Source: Acinetobacter lwoffii (GTDB lineage Bacteria > Pseudomonadota > Gammaproteobacteria > Pseudomonadales > Moraxellaceae). From it: a stretch of 64,000 nucleotides of DNA. Under the pieces are notes generated by a model. That model was not told where the DNA came from, ran no database searches, and saw nothing but the letters and a program-made list of their open reading frames with translations. A program made the translations under genes and the position numbers. The stretch lies in contig NZ_JAMXXP010000002.1 of assembly GCF_024129355.1 (NCBI RefSeq), forward strand, positions 1-64,000, written 5' to 3'. Positions 6,606 through 15,880 of the stretch are shown here, piece by piece (positions within the stretch are counted from its first letter, which is position 1; the number at the start of each line of letters is the position of its first letter).

Positions 6606-8882
6606 TTAGGCCGGTTCAGCAGTCTGGTCTTCAAAAACTTCAAGTTTTAAGCCAACCGCTTTACCATTTTCTTTTTTCACCGATACTGCAACATTGCCGC
6701 CATTTTCAGCCAGTTCACCAAACAGGATCATCTCAGCCAGCGGTTTTTTCAGGTGTTCCTGAATCAAACGTTGCATTGGACGTGCGCCCATTAAACGGTC
6801 ATAGCCATGTTCTGACATCCATTCACGTGCACTTTGATCCACTTCCAGCATGACTTTTTTGTCATCCAGTTGTGCTTGAAGTTCAGTCAGGAATTTATCC
6901 ACGACATTTTCAATAATGCTGCTTGGCAATGCCTTGAACTGAATCACGCCGTCGAGGCGGTTACGGAATTCTGGTGAGAAGGCTTTCTTCATCGCTTCCT
7001 GATTATCGTTACTATTATCCTGTTCCATAAAACCAATGCTGACACGAGAAATACTTTCCGCACCAATATTGGTGGTGAGTACCAAGACCACGTTACGGAA
7101 ATCAGATTTACGCCCGTTGTTATCAGTCAATGAACCATGATCCATAATCTGCAATAACAGGTTAAACACATCTGGATGCGCTTTTTCGATCTCATCGAGC
7201 AACAGTACACAATGCGGATTTTTATGAATCGCATCGGTCAATAACCCACCCTGATCAAAACCGACATAGCCCGGAGGTGCACCGATTAAACGAGACACCG
7301 CATGGCGTTCCATATATTCCGACATATCAAAGCGAACCAGTTCTACACCCATCTGTTTCGCCAGCTGCTTGGTCACTTCAGTTTTACCGACACCAGTTGG
7401 ACCTGCAAAGACAAAACTACCTACAGGCTTGTCTGGAGATTTCAAACCGGCACGTGACAGTTTAATTGCAGATGCCAAAGCTTCAATGGCTTCATCCTGT
7501 CCAAAGACCACACGTTTCAGATCGCGCTCAAGATTTTCCAGCACGCTCTTGTCATCTTTCGAGACAGTTTTTGGTGGAATACGCGCAATTTTAGAGACGA
7601 TATCTTCAATATTTTCTACGGTGATCAAACTGTCATCTTGTTCAGCTTTCAGACGGCGCTGAGCACCGGCTTCATCAATGACGTCAATCGCCTTATCTGG
7701 CAAGAAACGGTCGTTGATAAATTTTGCAGAAAGTTCTACCGCAGACACCAAGGCTTGATCGTCATATTCCACATGATGGAAATCTTCAAACTTCGATTTC
7801 AGACCACGTAGGATATCAATAGTTTCAGAAATAGATGGTTCATTCACATCAATTTTCTGAAAACGGCGCGATAAAGCATGATCTTTCTCAAAGACCTGAC
7901 GGTATTCCTGGAAAGTGGTTGAACCGATGCAACGTAAAGTGCCATTGGCTAATGCTGGCTTGATCAAATTCGATGCATCCATAGTACTGCCCATACTCGA
8001 GCCTGCACCAATAATCATGTGAATTTCATCAATAAACAGCACGGCTTCAGGTTTCTTTTTCAGCGCATTTAAAAGCTGTTTCAAGCGTTTTTCAAAATCA
8101 CCGCGGTATTTGGTTCCTGCCACCAAAGCACCAATATCCAGACTAAAGATTTCAGCACTTTCCAGCGGTTTTGGCGCTTTACCATTGACGATCAACCAAG
8201 CCAGACCTTCAGCAATCGAGGTTTTACCGACCCCTGGATCACCGACAAGCAGTGGGTTATTTTTACGACGGCGGCAAAGAATTTGCGCTGCACGCTCAAT
8301 TTCTTTTTCACGACCAATCAGCGGATCGGTCTTGCCCTTTTGTGCTTCAACATTGAGGTTAGTGGTATAAAGCTCAAGTGGACCTGAACTCGCTGAAGAT
8401 GCAGATTCGCCATCTAGATCTTCAATTTCTTCTTCAGATTGTACGTCTTCTTTACGTGTACCATGAGATAGGTATTGAGTCAGGGTCAGACGGTTAATTT
8501 GATGACGTTTCAGCAGATAGACCGCAAATGAGTCACGCTCAGAATACATGGCAACCAGAATATCGGCACCTTCTACAGTACGATCGCCACCACTTGATTG
8601 CACGTGAAAAATCGCGCGTTGCAAGATCCGGTCGAAGCTTTCTGTCGGGTGTGGTGCCTGATCACTATTTTCACCAAGTTTAGGGGTATGTTGTTCGACG
8701 TACTCTTCTAATTCCTTACGCAACACGATAATATCTGCGCCACATGCTTTCAGGGCATTTACGGCGGAATCATTGTCGAGCAAGGCTAACAATAAATGTT
8801 CTACAGTCAGGAACTCATGTCTCTTTTGACGAGCCATGCTGACAGCCAAACGTAGTGATACTTCTAATTGACGACTGAGCAT
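6606..8882 (-). CDS. clpA: ATP-dependent Clp protease ATP-binding subunit ClpA
   Basis: An AAA+ unfoldase that threads substrates into ClpP in the cytoplasm. It has 758 residues, the E. coli length. The N domain (1-140) binds ClpS. AAA module D1 has Walker A GDPGVGKT at 214-221 and Walker B FIDEIH near 283-288. D2 has GPTGVGKT at 494-501 and LLLDEIEKAHPDVFN. The ClpP-docking loop reads SIGF in place of the E. coli IGL, which still fits the IG(F/L) motif. It starts with a strong AGGGGG ribosome-binding site 9 bp after clpS, and clpP is not in the window. Confidence 0.97.
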   Translation of the reverse strand: MLSRQLEVSLRLAVSMARQKRHEFLTVEHLLLALLDNDSAVNALKACGADIIVLRKELEEYVEQHTPKLGENSDQAPHPTESFDRILQRAIFHVQSSGGDRTVEGADILVAMYSERDSFAVYLLKRHQINRLTLTQYLSHGTRKEDVQSEEEIEDLDGESASSASSGPLELYTTNLNVEAQKGKTDPLIGREKEIERAAQILCRRRKNNPLLVGDPGVGKTSIAEGLAWLIVNGKAPKPLESAEIFSLDIGALVAGTKYRGDFEKRLKQLLNALKKKPEAVLFIDEIHMIIGAGSSMGSTMDASNLIKPALANGTLRCIGSTTFQEYRQVFEKDHALSRRFQKIDVNEPSISETIDILRGLKSKFEDFHHVEYDDQALVSAVELSAKFINDRFLPDKAIDVIDEAGAQRRLKAEQDDSLITVENIEDIVSKIARIPPKTVSKDDKSVLENLERDLKRVVFGQDEAIEALASAIKLSRAGLKSPDKPVGSFVFAGPTGVGKTEVTKQLAKQMGVELVRFDMSEYMERHAVSRLIGAPPGYVGFDQGGLLTDAIHKNPHCVLLLDEIEKAHPDVFNLLLQIMDHGSLTDNNGRKSDFRNVVLVLTTNIGAESISRVSIGFMEQDNSNDNQEAMKKAFSPEFRNRLDGVIQFKALPSSIIENVVDKFLTELQAQLDDKKVMLEVDQSAREWMSEHGYDRLMGARPMQRLIQEHLKKPLAEMILFGELAENGGNVAVSVKKENGKAVGLKLEVFEDQTAEPA

Positions 8883-8891
8883 GTAACCCCC

Positions 8892-9305
8892 TTAATCTTT
8901 AGGCTCTATTTGGCAAAGTAATGGATGACCTTGTGATCGAGCATAATTAGTGACTTGGTTCGCTTTGGTCTCCGCAATGTCTCGAGGATACACCCCAGCT
9001 ACACCCTTTCCTTCATAATGTACAGTTAGCATTACTTGTGTAGCTTGGTCAAGATTCATTGCAAAGTATTGTTGTAAAATTTCAATTACAAACTCCATCG
9101 GCGTATAGTCGTCATTTAATAAAACAACGGCATACAACGGTGGACGTTTCAGTTCTGGCGGTGCGGTCTGTACAGCTAAGTCAGAATCACCGTCTTCAGA
9201 GGGTTCATTTGCTAAACGTGGGCTGATATGCCAATCAACGATTCCAGACTCATTAAAAGAATTTTTAATATCACTTAAACACATTTGACGTTTATTGCTT
9301 GGCAT
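8892..9305 (-). CDS. clpS: ATP-dependent Clp protease adaptor ClpS
   Basis: An adaptor that delivers N-degron proteins to ClpA, encoded immediately downstream. It has 137 residues against about 106 in E. coli; the extra length is an N-terminal extension of roughly 30 residues, rich in charged residues. The core starts near residue 53 with [20 protein letters not shown]; the N-degron pocket residues Asn64, Asp65 and His96 (VHYEGKG) are present. No Shine-Dalgarno sequence precedes the ATG at 9305. A second ATG at 9284 is possible and would shorten the extension. Confidence 0.95.
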   Translation of the reverse strand: MPSNKRQMCLSDIKNSFNESGIVDWHISPRLANEPSEDGDSDLAVQTAPPELKRPPLYAVVLLNDDYTPMEFVIEILQQYFAMNLDQATQVMLTVHYEGKGVAGVYPRDIAETKANQVTNYARSQGHPLLCQIEPKD

Positions 9306-9323
9306 AAGATTTATATTTCACAC

Positions 9324-10073
9324 TTAATTTGCATTTGCTTCGGTTTTCGGAATTTCTGACAAGGTAGCAGACTGATTTTCTACTGCTTTGCCCTGTTCCC
9401 AACTAAAACGACGAATCACAGGCTTGGCACCAGTAAGACGCACTTCAATAAATTCTGGTTTAAAGCCTTTCGGCATGGTCCAGCGGCCAGTGAGTCGCTC
9501 ATAATTTTCAAAATTAAAGTTTTTATCTTCCAGTGGTACCACCAGAATTTCAGTCCCTTTAATCAGGCGCAGTTCCACACTACCTGAAGCACGACTTTTG
9601 CCTGGACTGACCTGAACCAGATCAATCTGGTATTCAAAGGCATTTTCGGGTAATGGTTTAATCGACAGGTTTTGAACCGCCAATGCCAAACCACCACGCT
9701 GACGCAAAATTTCGCGATAAATGGTTCCCACACTTTCGGCCTGCACCTGTTCATCACGTGCCTTGGTCATGGCCAGATACAGATCATTGGCATTGCTAAC
9801 CGCCAGATCACGCTCCTGAACCGCAGTATTCAGTGTCTTGTTCAGTGTTTCCAGACTGGCTTTCTGAGTCTGTACCACATCCACCAGTTGCTCTGCATCT
9901 GCATCATAACCCGCCGCAGTCAAACCCTGACGATGTCCTACGGTATATCCGAGTACGCCACTGCTTAAGATCAATACAGCCGCACCAATGGCTAAGGGCG
10001 TATTGCCTTTCATGAATGGTTTCTTAGTACCGGGTTCCTGAGGAAGCGTCGTATTTGACTCGTTATTCGGCAT
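9324..10073 (-). CDS. Single-pass inner-membrane coiled-coil protein, unknown
   Basis: A 249-residue protein of unrecognised function. After a short polar N-terminus, residues about 26-46 form one transmembrane helix (GNTPLAIGAAVLILSSGVLG region). Residues about 58-115 look like a coiled coil (QLVDVVQTQKASLETLNKTL). The remaining half is a beta-rich domain with ELRLIKGTEILVVPLEDKNF, probably periplasmic. Layout and genomic position resemble the DUF6776-type proteins of Pseudomonas-like bacteria, but this is a guess from architecture. It lies 18 bp upstream of clpS on the same strand, so co-transcription with clpSA is likely. Confidence 0.65.
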   Translation of the reverse strand: MPNNESNTTLPQEPGTKKPFMKGNTPLAIGAAVLILSSGVLGYTVGHRQGLTAAGYDADAEQLVDVVQTQKASLETLNKTLNTAVQERDLAVSNANDLYLAMTKARDEQVQAESVGTIYREILRQRGGLALAVQNLSIKPLPENAFEYQIDLVQVSPGKSRASGSVELRLIKGTEILVVPLEDKNFNFENYERLTGRWTMPKGFKPEFIEVRLTGAKPVIRRFSWEQGKAVENQSATLSEIPKTEANAN

Positions 10074-10150
10074 TTTGATCTCTTGTTTGCTTTAATCAAG
10101 ACACACATTTAAATGCAAATCTAAATGTGTGTGAAGTTCTAATACGTTTT

Positions 10151-11200
10151 TTATGGTAATAAACCAATATTATTTAACCCAGCATCTTCAGCAAAACCAA
10201 ACATCAGGTTCATGTTTTGCACAGCCTGACCTGCTGCGCCTTTTACCAGATTGTCTTGTACAACCAGGATCACCAGTTTCGTTGGCTGTGGCTTGTACAA
10301 GGCAATACGCAACTGATTCGCTCCACGCACTGAACGCGTTTCTGGTGAACTGCCTGCCGGCATGACATCGACAAATGCTTCATTGGCATAGAACTGCTCA
10401 TATAGCGCTTGTAAATCTGCGGTTTGCCCTGCTTCAGTTAAATCGATATAGATGGTCGACAACATACCACGAATCATCGGCACCAAATGCGGTACAAATA
10501 AAATATGATCAAACACATTTTTTTGACCTGAAATATTTTCCAGTGCTTCGACAATTTCAGGGTGATGACGATGACCCGCTACACCATAGGCCTTAAAATT
10601 ATCGGCATTTTCAGAATAAATCATGCCCATACTGGCTTTACGACCTGCACCTGATACACCCGATTTGGCATCAATAATAATGCTTTCAGGTTTCACCAAT
10701 GCTTCAGCCGCTTTTAAAACTGGCGCCAGACCCAGCTGAACTGTGGTTGGGTAACACCCCGGATTCCCGATCACATTGGCTTTTTTAATGTCTTCACGAT
10801 TCAATTCAGATAAACCGTAAACAGAATCTTTTAACAGTTCTGGACATGCATGTTGCATGCCATACCATTTTTCAAACTGTGCAAGATCTTGTAAACGGAA
10901 ATCGGCAGCTAGGTCGATCACTTTGGTATTTGCAGCGACCAGCTCTTCGGCATGTTTCATTGCGACACCATGCGGTGTTGCAAAGAACACCACATCGCAT
11001 GATTTTAATAAATCCAGACTTAAATCAGAGAATTTAAGATCGGTATGCCCGCGCAAGCTTGGGAACATGTCATCTACACGACGACCTGCTTCAGTACGTG
11101 ATGTCAGTGCTGTTACATTTACATCTGAATGTCGTAGCAAAAGACGTAAAAGTTCAACGCCTGTATAACCCGTACCACCCACAATACCCACTGAAATCAC
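10151..11200 (-). CDS. argC: N-acetyl-gamma-glutamyl-phosphate reductase
   Basis: Reduces N-acetylglutamyl phosphate to the semialdehyde with NADPH in arginine biosynthesis. It has 349 residues, typical of the long class. The NADP-binding GGTGYTGVE is at 8-16 and the catalytic cysteine is Cys149 in NPGCYPT; HRHHPEI follows near 215. The start is GTG at 11200, preceded by a GAGG ribosome-binding site, in agreement with the conserved start of the NADP-binding strand. It stands apart from other arg genes. An imperfect inverted repeat at 10101-10132 separates it from the next gene but lacks a T-run. Confidence 0.96.
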   Translation of the reverse strand: MISVGIVGGTGYTGVELLRLLLRHSDVNVTALTSRTEAGRRVDDMFPSLRGHTDLKFSDLSLDLLKSCDVVFFATPHGVAMKHAEELVAANTKVIDLAADFRLQDLAQFEKWYGMQHACPELLKDSVYGLSELNREDIKKANVIGNPGCYPTTVQLGLAPVLKAAEALVKPESIIIDAKSGVSGAGRKASMGMIYSENADNFKAYGVAGHRHHPEIVEALENISGQKNVFDHILFVPHLVPMIRGMLSTIYIDLTEAGQTADLQALYEQFYANEAFVDVMPAGSSPETRSVRGANQLRIALYKPQPTKLVILVVQDNLVKGAAGQAVQNMNLMFGFAEDAGLNNIGLLP

Positions 11201-11389
11201 GATGATTACCTCAAATAAATGTTTCCTTTATAAGGCCTAGTATGACAGGAAGTTGAGGTTTTCTAAACCATTTCACTGGGGTTTGCTGGTTTTTTAATTG
11301 ATCAGTAGGATAAGGCCGGTTTAGAGGATTAAATGCATAGATTGCTTAGGCTATTTTAATAGAGTTATATGGACTTATTAATTATGCTT

Positions 11390-12070
11390 TTAGGCACCCC
11401 ACCAATATGGCAACGGCGTATTTTTCAGCGTTATACGATGCTGCTGGAAATGCTGATCATGCTTGGCAACTTCTGCCCAAAAGCGTGGGCTATGATCAAA
11501 ATGCTTTGTATGTACCAGCTCATGGACAGCGACATAACGCGTGACTTGTTCAGGAAATAATACCAGCGCACTGTTCAACATAATGTCATGCTTGGCCGAA
11601 CAACTGCCCCACCGGGTTTTAGGCTGTCGAATGTTGCAGTTTTTAAAAGGCAGATGACATTGCTGTGAGACAAGATTTAAATATGAAGGAAGCTGTTCTT
11701 TTGCATAGGCAATCACGAAAGCTTTTAAATATTCTTCAGGATGTCGGTCACTGATCCAAAGCTGCAAATTCTCATCATTAAAAATGAAGTTGTTTTTCTG
11801 GCTGTGATAAGAGATTTGTACAGGTGCTTTTAGATTGAATAACCGCAGCTCACTCGGTAGCGTCCGGTCAATATTTGCGATTTTTTCTTGCTGGGATTGC
11901 CAGGTTTTAATTAGCCAGCTTTCAGATTGTTCAATAAAATGCCGTATCTGTTTTTTGCTACAAAAAACTGGGGCTGTCAGGCGAATCTGGGTCGCATCGA
12001 CACGTAAACGCAGCCGGGTTGAGCGGACATTTCGGGTGATTTGAATTTCAGGTAGGTCAGATAAGGTCAT
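11390..12070 (-). CDS. YgjP-like metallopeptidase (M48-like, DUF45)
   Basis: A 226-residue cytoplasmic protein of the YgjP/DUF45 group, predicted zinc metallopeptidases. The zinc motif HELVH is at 183-187 with His190 and His193 just after (KHFDHSPRFW), and the family signature TRWGSCS is at 152-158. Some members are encoded near restriction systems, but nothing of that kind is here. Family knowledge gives the domain; the substrate is unknown. Ribosome-binding sequence before the ATG is weak. A REP-like repeat lies directly upstream at 12086-12176. Confidence 0.85.
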   Translation of the reverse strand: MTLSDLPEIQITRNVRSTRLRLRVDATQIRLTAPVFCSKKQIRHFIEQSESWLIKTWQSQQEKIANIDRTLPSELRLFNLKAPVQISYHSQKNNFIFNDENLQLWISDRHPEEYLKAFVIAYAKEQLPSYLNLVSQQCHLPFKNCNIRQPKTRWGSCSAKHDIMLNSALVLFPEQVTRYVAVHELVHTKHFDHSPRFWAEVAKHDQHFQQHRITLKNTPLPYWWGA

Positions 12071-12085
12071 TTTTATTCTTTTGTT

Positions 12086-12176
12086 GAATCCTCCCCTTGC
12101 GTAGCAGTACTACTCACCTTTAACAAAGGAGGGAATAAGCCCCCTCTTTTTCAAAGAGGGGTTTGGGGGAGATTTT
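12086..12176. repeat. REP-like folded intergenic repeat, copy A
   Basis: About 90 bp with outer complementary arms (AATCCTCCCC near 12086 and GGGGGAGATT near 12165-12174). Inside is one clear hairpin CCCTCTTTTTCAAAGAGGG (12142-12160) and a second G+C-rich segment (CACCTTTAACAAAGGAGGG). The same design occurs at 56370-56464. Both copies are intergenic, directly next to gene ends. Confidence 0.7.
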
Positions 12177-12180
12177 AAAA

Positions 12181-12852
12181 TTAAACCGCGGTACGCTCTT
12201 CAATTCCATTATCAGTTGCGACAATGGCGATATCTGCTTTATTAATCGCAAAGATGCCGTTACATACCACGCCCGGAATATCATTTAAGGTTTTTTCAAG
12301 CTCAAGTGCATTTAGAATATTCAGGTTGTACACGTCTAAAATCACGTTACCATTGTCAGTTACCACACCTTCACGATAAGCAGGATCGCCACCCAAAGAT
12401 ACAATTTTACGTGCAACCGCAGAACGTGCCATTGGAATCACTTCTACAGGAAGCGGGAACTCACGCCCTAATTGTCCAACCCATTTAGAATCATCCACGA
12501 TACACACGAATTTTTTCGCGATAGAGGCAACAATTTTTTCACGTGTGAGCGCTGCGCCGCCACCTTTGATCATATGCATATGACGATCAATTTCATCTGC
12601 GCCATCAACATAAGCATCCAGACCACTGACAGAGTTCATATCCACCACTTCAATGCCGAGCTTTTTCAAACGCTGTGCAGTTGCTTCTGAACTGGCTACC
12701 GCAGCTTCCAATTGCAGCTCAGGTAATAAGTCAATTAAAAAGTTTACAGTACTGCCTGTACCTACGCCTAAAATGCCCCCTTTTGGCAAGTGTTTTAAAG
12801 CGGCTTTGGCTGCTGCTTGTTTTTTCTCATCTTGGGTTGCATATAGACTCAT
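12181..12852 (-). CDS. rpiA: Ribose-5-phosphate isomerase A
   Basis: Interconverts ribose 5-phosphate and ribulose 5-phosphate in the pentose phosphate pathway. It has 223 residues from the ATG at 12852, matching the family (about 219). Key blocks are [10 protein letters not shown] near 33, DGADEID near 84 and [14 protein letters not shown] near 97-110, which carries the catalytic Glu. An in-frame TTG four codons upstream (12864) exists, but the ATG with GAGTGAAG before it is preferred. It is divergent from ilvA with about 100 bp between. Confidence 0.96.
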   Translation of the reverse strand: MSLYATQDEKKQAAAKAALKHLPKGGILGVGTGSTVNFLIDLLPELQLEAAVASSEATAQRLKKLGIEVVDMNSVSGLDAYVDGADEIDRHMHMIKGGGAALTREKIVASIAKKFVCIVDDSKWVGQLGREFPLPVEVIPMARSAVARKIVSLGGDPAYREGVVTDNGNVILDVYNLNILNALELEKTLNDIPGVVCNGIFAINKADIAIVATDNGIEERTAV

Positions 12853-12956
12853 GGCTTCACTCAACTATTTTGGACTTTTGCAGCTTTTTTAAACCGCAAA
12901 GCCGTGTGGTTTGTTACAATAAGCCCCTATTTTAAACTGTTAGATGGAAAATTAAC

Positions 12957-14495
12957 ATGCTGTCTCGTTTGGTTCGACAAATTTTACAAGCAACGGTCTA
13001 CGATGTTGCAATCGAAACTCCACTCGAAGCAGCGCCACGAATTAGCGAACGACTCAATAATAATATCCGCTTTAAACGTGAAGATTTACAACCGGTTTTT
13101 TCATTCAAGCTACGCGGTGCCTATAACCGTATTAGTCAATTACCGAAATCACAAATGGAACGTGGCGTTATTACTGCTTCAGCGGGCAACCATGCACAAG
13201 GCGTGGCACTCTCAGGGAAAAAGCTGGGTGTTCGCGCGATTATTGTGATGCCTAAAACCACACCGGATATCAAGGTACAGGCAGTTAAGCGTCTCGGTGG
13301 CGAAGTGGTTTTGCATGGCGATTCATTTGATGTTGCCAATAAATATGCAATTCAACGTGCCCAAGAAGATGGCATGACTTTCATTCCACCTTATGATGAT
13401 GAATTGGTGATTGCTGGCCAAGGCACCATTGCCAATGAAATTCTACGTCAATGGCGTGATGTCGACTATGTGTTTGTCGCAGTTGGCGGTGGCGGCCTGA
13501 TCGCAGGTGTTGCAGCCTATTTAGGTGATGTCGCACCACACGTTAAAGTCATTCCAGTGGAATACGACGAATCTGCCTGTTTAAAAGCTGCTTTAGAAGC
13601 AAATGAACGTGTGATTCTTCCATCTGTAGGTTTATTTGCTGATGGTACAGCCGTAGCCCAAATTGGCGAAAAACCATTTGATGTGATTCGTCTGCAAAAG
13701 TCGGACAATTCAGGCCCGATCGTGGAACCGAATGTAGTGCTGGTGAATACGGATGAAGTCTGTGCAGCGATTAAAGACACTTATGACGAATGCCGTAGCA
13801 TTGTCGAACCATCTGGTGCAATGGCACTGGCTGGCATCAAAAAATACGTGGCTGAACATGGCATCGAAGGGAAAAACATGGTGTCGATTGTCTGCGGCGC
13901 CAACATGAACTTCGACCGTTTACGCTATATCGCTGAACGTACCGAATTGGGTGAACGCAAAGAAGCGATTTTTGCCGTGACCATTCCGGAACAGAAAGGT
14001 TCATTCCTGAGTTTCTGCCGTGCATTACAAGGCCGTAATATTACTGAATTTAACTACCGTGCCAGCGATGCTTCTGCTGCGCAAGTCTTTGTCGGCATCA
14101 GTCTGAAAAATGGCGAGAAAGAACGTCAGGAAATTTATGAAACCTTAAAGTTCCAGTATGACGTTGACGATCTGTCTGATGACGAAGTGGCCAAACTGCA
14201 TATCCGTTACCTGATCGGTGGTCATGCCGATATTGAAAATGAGCGCCTGTTCCGCGTGGAATTCCCGGAGCGTCCTGGCGCTTTACTGATGTTCCTGGAA
14301 CGTCTTGGCCCAACCCATAATATCACCCTGTTCCACTACCGTAACCACGGCGCTGCTGAAGGACGTGTTCTGGTGGGTCTTGAAGCAACCGATGCACAAC
14401 AGAATCCGGACGGCTTGATCGAAACCCTCGAAACCATTACCTATCCTTATCAGGAAATTACCAATAATCTCGGTTATCAACGTTTCTTGAAGTAA
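12957..14495 (+). CDS. ilvA: Threonine ammonia-lyase, biosynthetic
   Basis: Deaminates threonine to 2-oxobutanoate, the first step of isoleucine synthesis. It has 512 residues, the length of the allosteric biosynthetic form. The PLP lysine is Lys51 in SFKLRGAY and the phosphate-binding glycine loop VGGGGLIAG is near 174-182. The C-terminal third holds two ACT-like regulatory domains (about 325-415 and 420-510, with RPGALLMFLERLG and FHYRNHGAAEGRVLVG), expected to bind isoleucine and valine. This separates it from the short catabolic TdcB. It is monocistronic, ended by the terminator at 14509. Confidence 0.96.
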   Translation: MLSRLVRQILQATVYDVAIETPLEAAPRISERLNNNIRFKREDLQPVFSFKLRGAYNRISQLPKSQMERGVITASAGNHAQGVALSGKKLGVRAIIVMPKTTPDIKVQAVKRLGGEVVLHGDSFDVANKYAIQRAQEDGMTFIPPYDDELVIAGQGTIANEILRQWRDVDYVFVAVGGGGLIAGVAAYLGDVAPHVKVIPVEYDESACLKAALEANERVILPSVGLFADGTAVAQIGEKPFDVIRLQKSDNSGPIVEPNVVLVNTDEVCAAIKDTYDECRSIVEPSGAMALAGIKKYVAEHGIEGKNMVSIVCGANMNFDRLRYIAERTELGERKEAIFAVTIPEQKGSFLSFCRALQGRNITEFNYRASDASAAQVFVGISLKNGEKERQEIYETLKFQYDVDDLSDDEVAKLHIRYLIGGHADIENERLFRVEFPERPGALLMFLERLGPTHNITLFHYRNHGAAEGRVLVGLEATDAQQNPDGLIETLETITYPYQEITNNLGYQRFLK

Positions 14496-14508
14496 TTCTT
14501 TCAAACAC

Positions 14509-14534
14509 AAACCGCCTTTTGAGGCGGTTTTTTT
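14509..14534 (+). terminator. Terminator of ilvA
   Basis: Stem AAACCGCC / GGCGGTTT with loop TTTTGA, followed by T. Confidence 0.9.
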
Positions 14535-14646
14535 AGGATAATATTCTATCCAGATTTAAAAATGCATCATGAATAAAAACACCAATTATCCATTAATTTC
14601 TAATCTTGTTACAATAAAAGAAATTACAAAAACAGAACCTTAAGAT

Positions 14647-15114
14647 ATGAATATCACTTTTATTATTATTTTGCTCACCACTTTATTTGTCTATTTATAC
14701 GGCTATCCAGCATACAAATTAAATCAAGAAGAAGATCGTGTTCGAACAAGTATGAAAAATATTCCCAGTAATGCAACCGCAAATAACCTCAGCAACATCG
14801 CTGGCATAGAGGCACATTCAGAAATACTCAACCAGTATCCCAAATTCGTTGTTTATATTTTTCTAGATCATTATAAAGAAGTGAAATTAGATCCTAAAAT
14901 TTCAGCTTTTGTAAAAAGCTTTTCTTGTGCCTCAATTGATAATTTAAAAACTTATCCTCAACTCAAACGCCAAGCCACACTCAATATCATGAAAGATGAT
15001 CATCATGAATTCGAATACATCATCCAAAACAGTTATGGAATCTTATATACACATCGTCAGGTTATGTCTGACTGTCCAAATTTTCAATCTATACTTCAGA
15101 TGAAAGAAGCGTAA
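14647..15114 (+). CDS. Small membrane-anchored or secreted protein, unknown
   Basis: A 155-residue protein of unrecognised family. An N-terminal hydrophobic helix (residues 3-20, ITFIIILLTTLFVYLYGY) without a clear cleavage site suggests a membrane anchor with the rest in the periplasm. The domain has two cysteines, Cys94 and Cys143, in a layout KSFSC...ATLNIM...NSYGILYTHRQVMSDC that could close a disulfide. Codon use is AT-rich compared with ilvA. It lies between the ilvA terminator and the potassium-uptake pair, same strand, apparently with its own promoter. Confidence 0.6.
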   Translation: MNITFIIILLTTLFVYLYGYPAYKLNQEEDRVRTSMKNIPSNATANNLSNIAGIEAHSEILNQYPKFVVYIFLDHYKEVKLDPKISAFVKSFSCASIDNLKTYPQLKRQATLNIMKDDHHEFEYIIQNSYGILYTHRQVMSDCPNFQSILQMKEA

Positions 15115-15223
15115 AGACTTCAAAGATCTGTACTATTTTTACCTAAAAACTATAGCTGAGGAATTGCCTTCTCATTACCATAGCGGATATAACGAATGAC
15201 ATAAAGATAACGAAGGACAATCC

Positions 15224-15880
15224 ATGGCATTATTTGCAGTCATCGGGCTTGGCAGTTTCGGTGCAACCGTGGCCACACAGCTCATCAGTCTGAAGCATGA
15301 AGTGATCGGGATCGATCTGAATAAAAAATATGTAGAAAACATTTCCGATCAACTAACCCATGCTGTGATTGCCGATGCAACCGATGAACATGTACTCGAT
15401 GAGCTGAATATTCAGCGCTGTGATGCCGTTGTCGTTGCGATTGGAGAGGATATTGAAGCCAGCATTCTGTGTGTATTGCACTTAAAAAATATGGGCGTGA
15501 AGAAAATCTGGGTGAAGGCCAAATCCAAATCCCATCACATGATTCTAACCCATCTCAATGTTGAAAAAATTATTCATCCTGAAGAAGATATGGGCGTTCG
15601 GGTGGCACAGTCATTAAGCTATCCGATGGTTAGTCGCTATATGGCGCTTGAAGATGATCATTATATTGTCAAAATTGAAATTCATGCAGATCATCATGGT
15701 ACGCCACTGAATCAGTTGATGAAGCATGCTCCTGAAATCACTACCTTATTACATAAACGCGGATCTACACTGCAATATCACGTAGATGTCAATCAGATTC
15801 TCCAAGAAGGCGATATTTTACTGGTTGAAGGATTGCTGGAACCTTTGCGCCGTCTTGCTAAATACTTTAAACATCTATGA
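15224..15880 (+). CDS. TrkA/KtrA-type potassium channel regulatory protein
   Basis: A cytoplasmic gating subunit for the adjacent K+ transporter. It has 218 residues with one RCK_N (Rossmann) domain, nucleotide loop GLGSFGATVATQL at 8-20 and acidic DATDEHVLDELN downstream, then an RCK_C domain at about 135-215. Single RCK_N+RCK_C architecture is that of KtrA (about 220 residues), not double-length TrkA. AAGGA precedes the ATG. Its stop overlaps the next start by 4 bp (ATGA at 15877-15880), which implies translational coupling. Confidence 0.9.
   Translation: MALFAVIGLGSFGATVATQLISLKHEVIGIDLNKKYVENISDQLTHAVIADATDEHVLDELNIQRCDAVVVAIGEDIEASILCVLHLKNMGVKKIWVKAKSKSHHMILTHLNVEKIIHPEEDMGVRVAQSLSYPMVSRYMALEDDHYIVKIEIHADHHGTPLNQLMKHAPEITTLLHKRGSTLQYHVDVNQILQEGDILLVEGLLEPLRRLAKYFKHL

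Noticed and set aside
10101..10132. Inverted repeat ACACACATTTA / TAAATGTGTGT as the argC terminator
   Set aside because: The stem is A/T-rich with a 10-nt loop and no T-run follows on the minus strand, so it is not called as a terminator.
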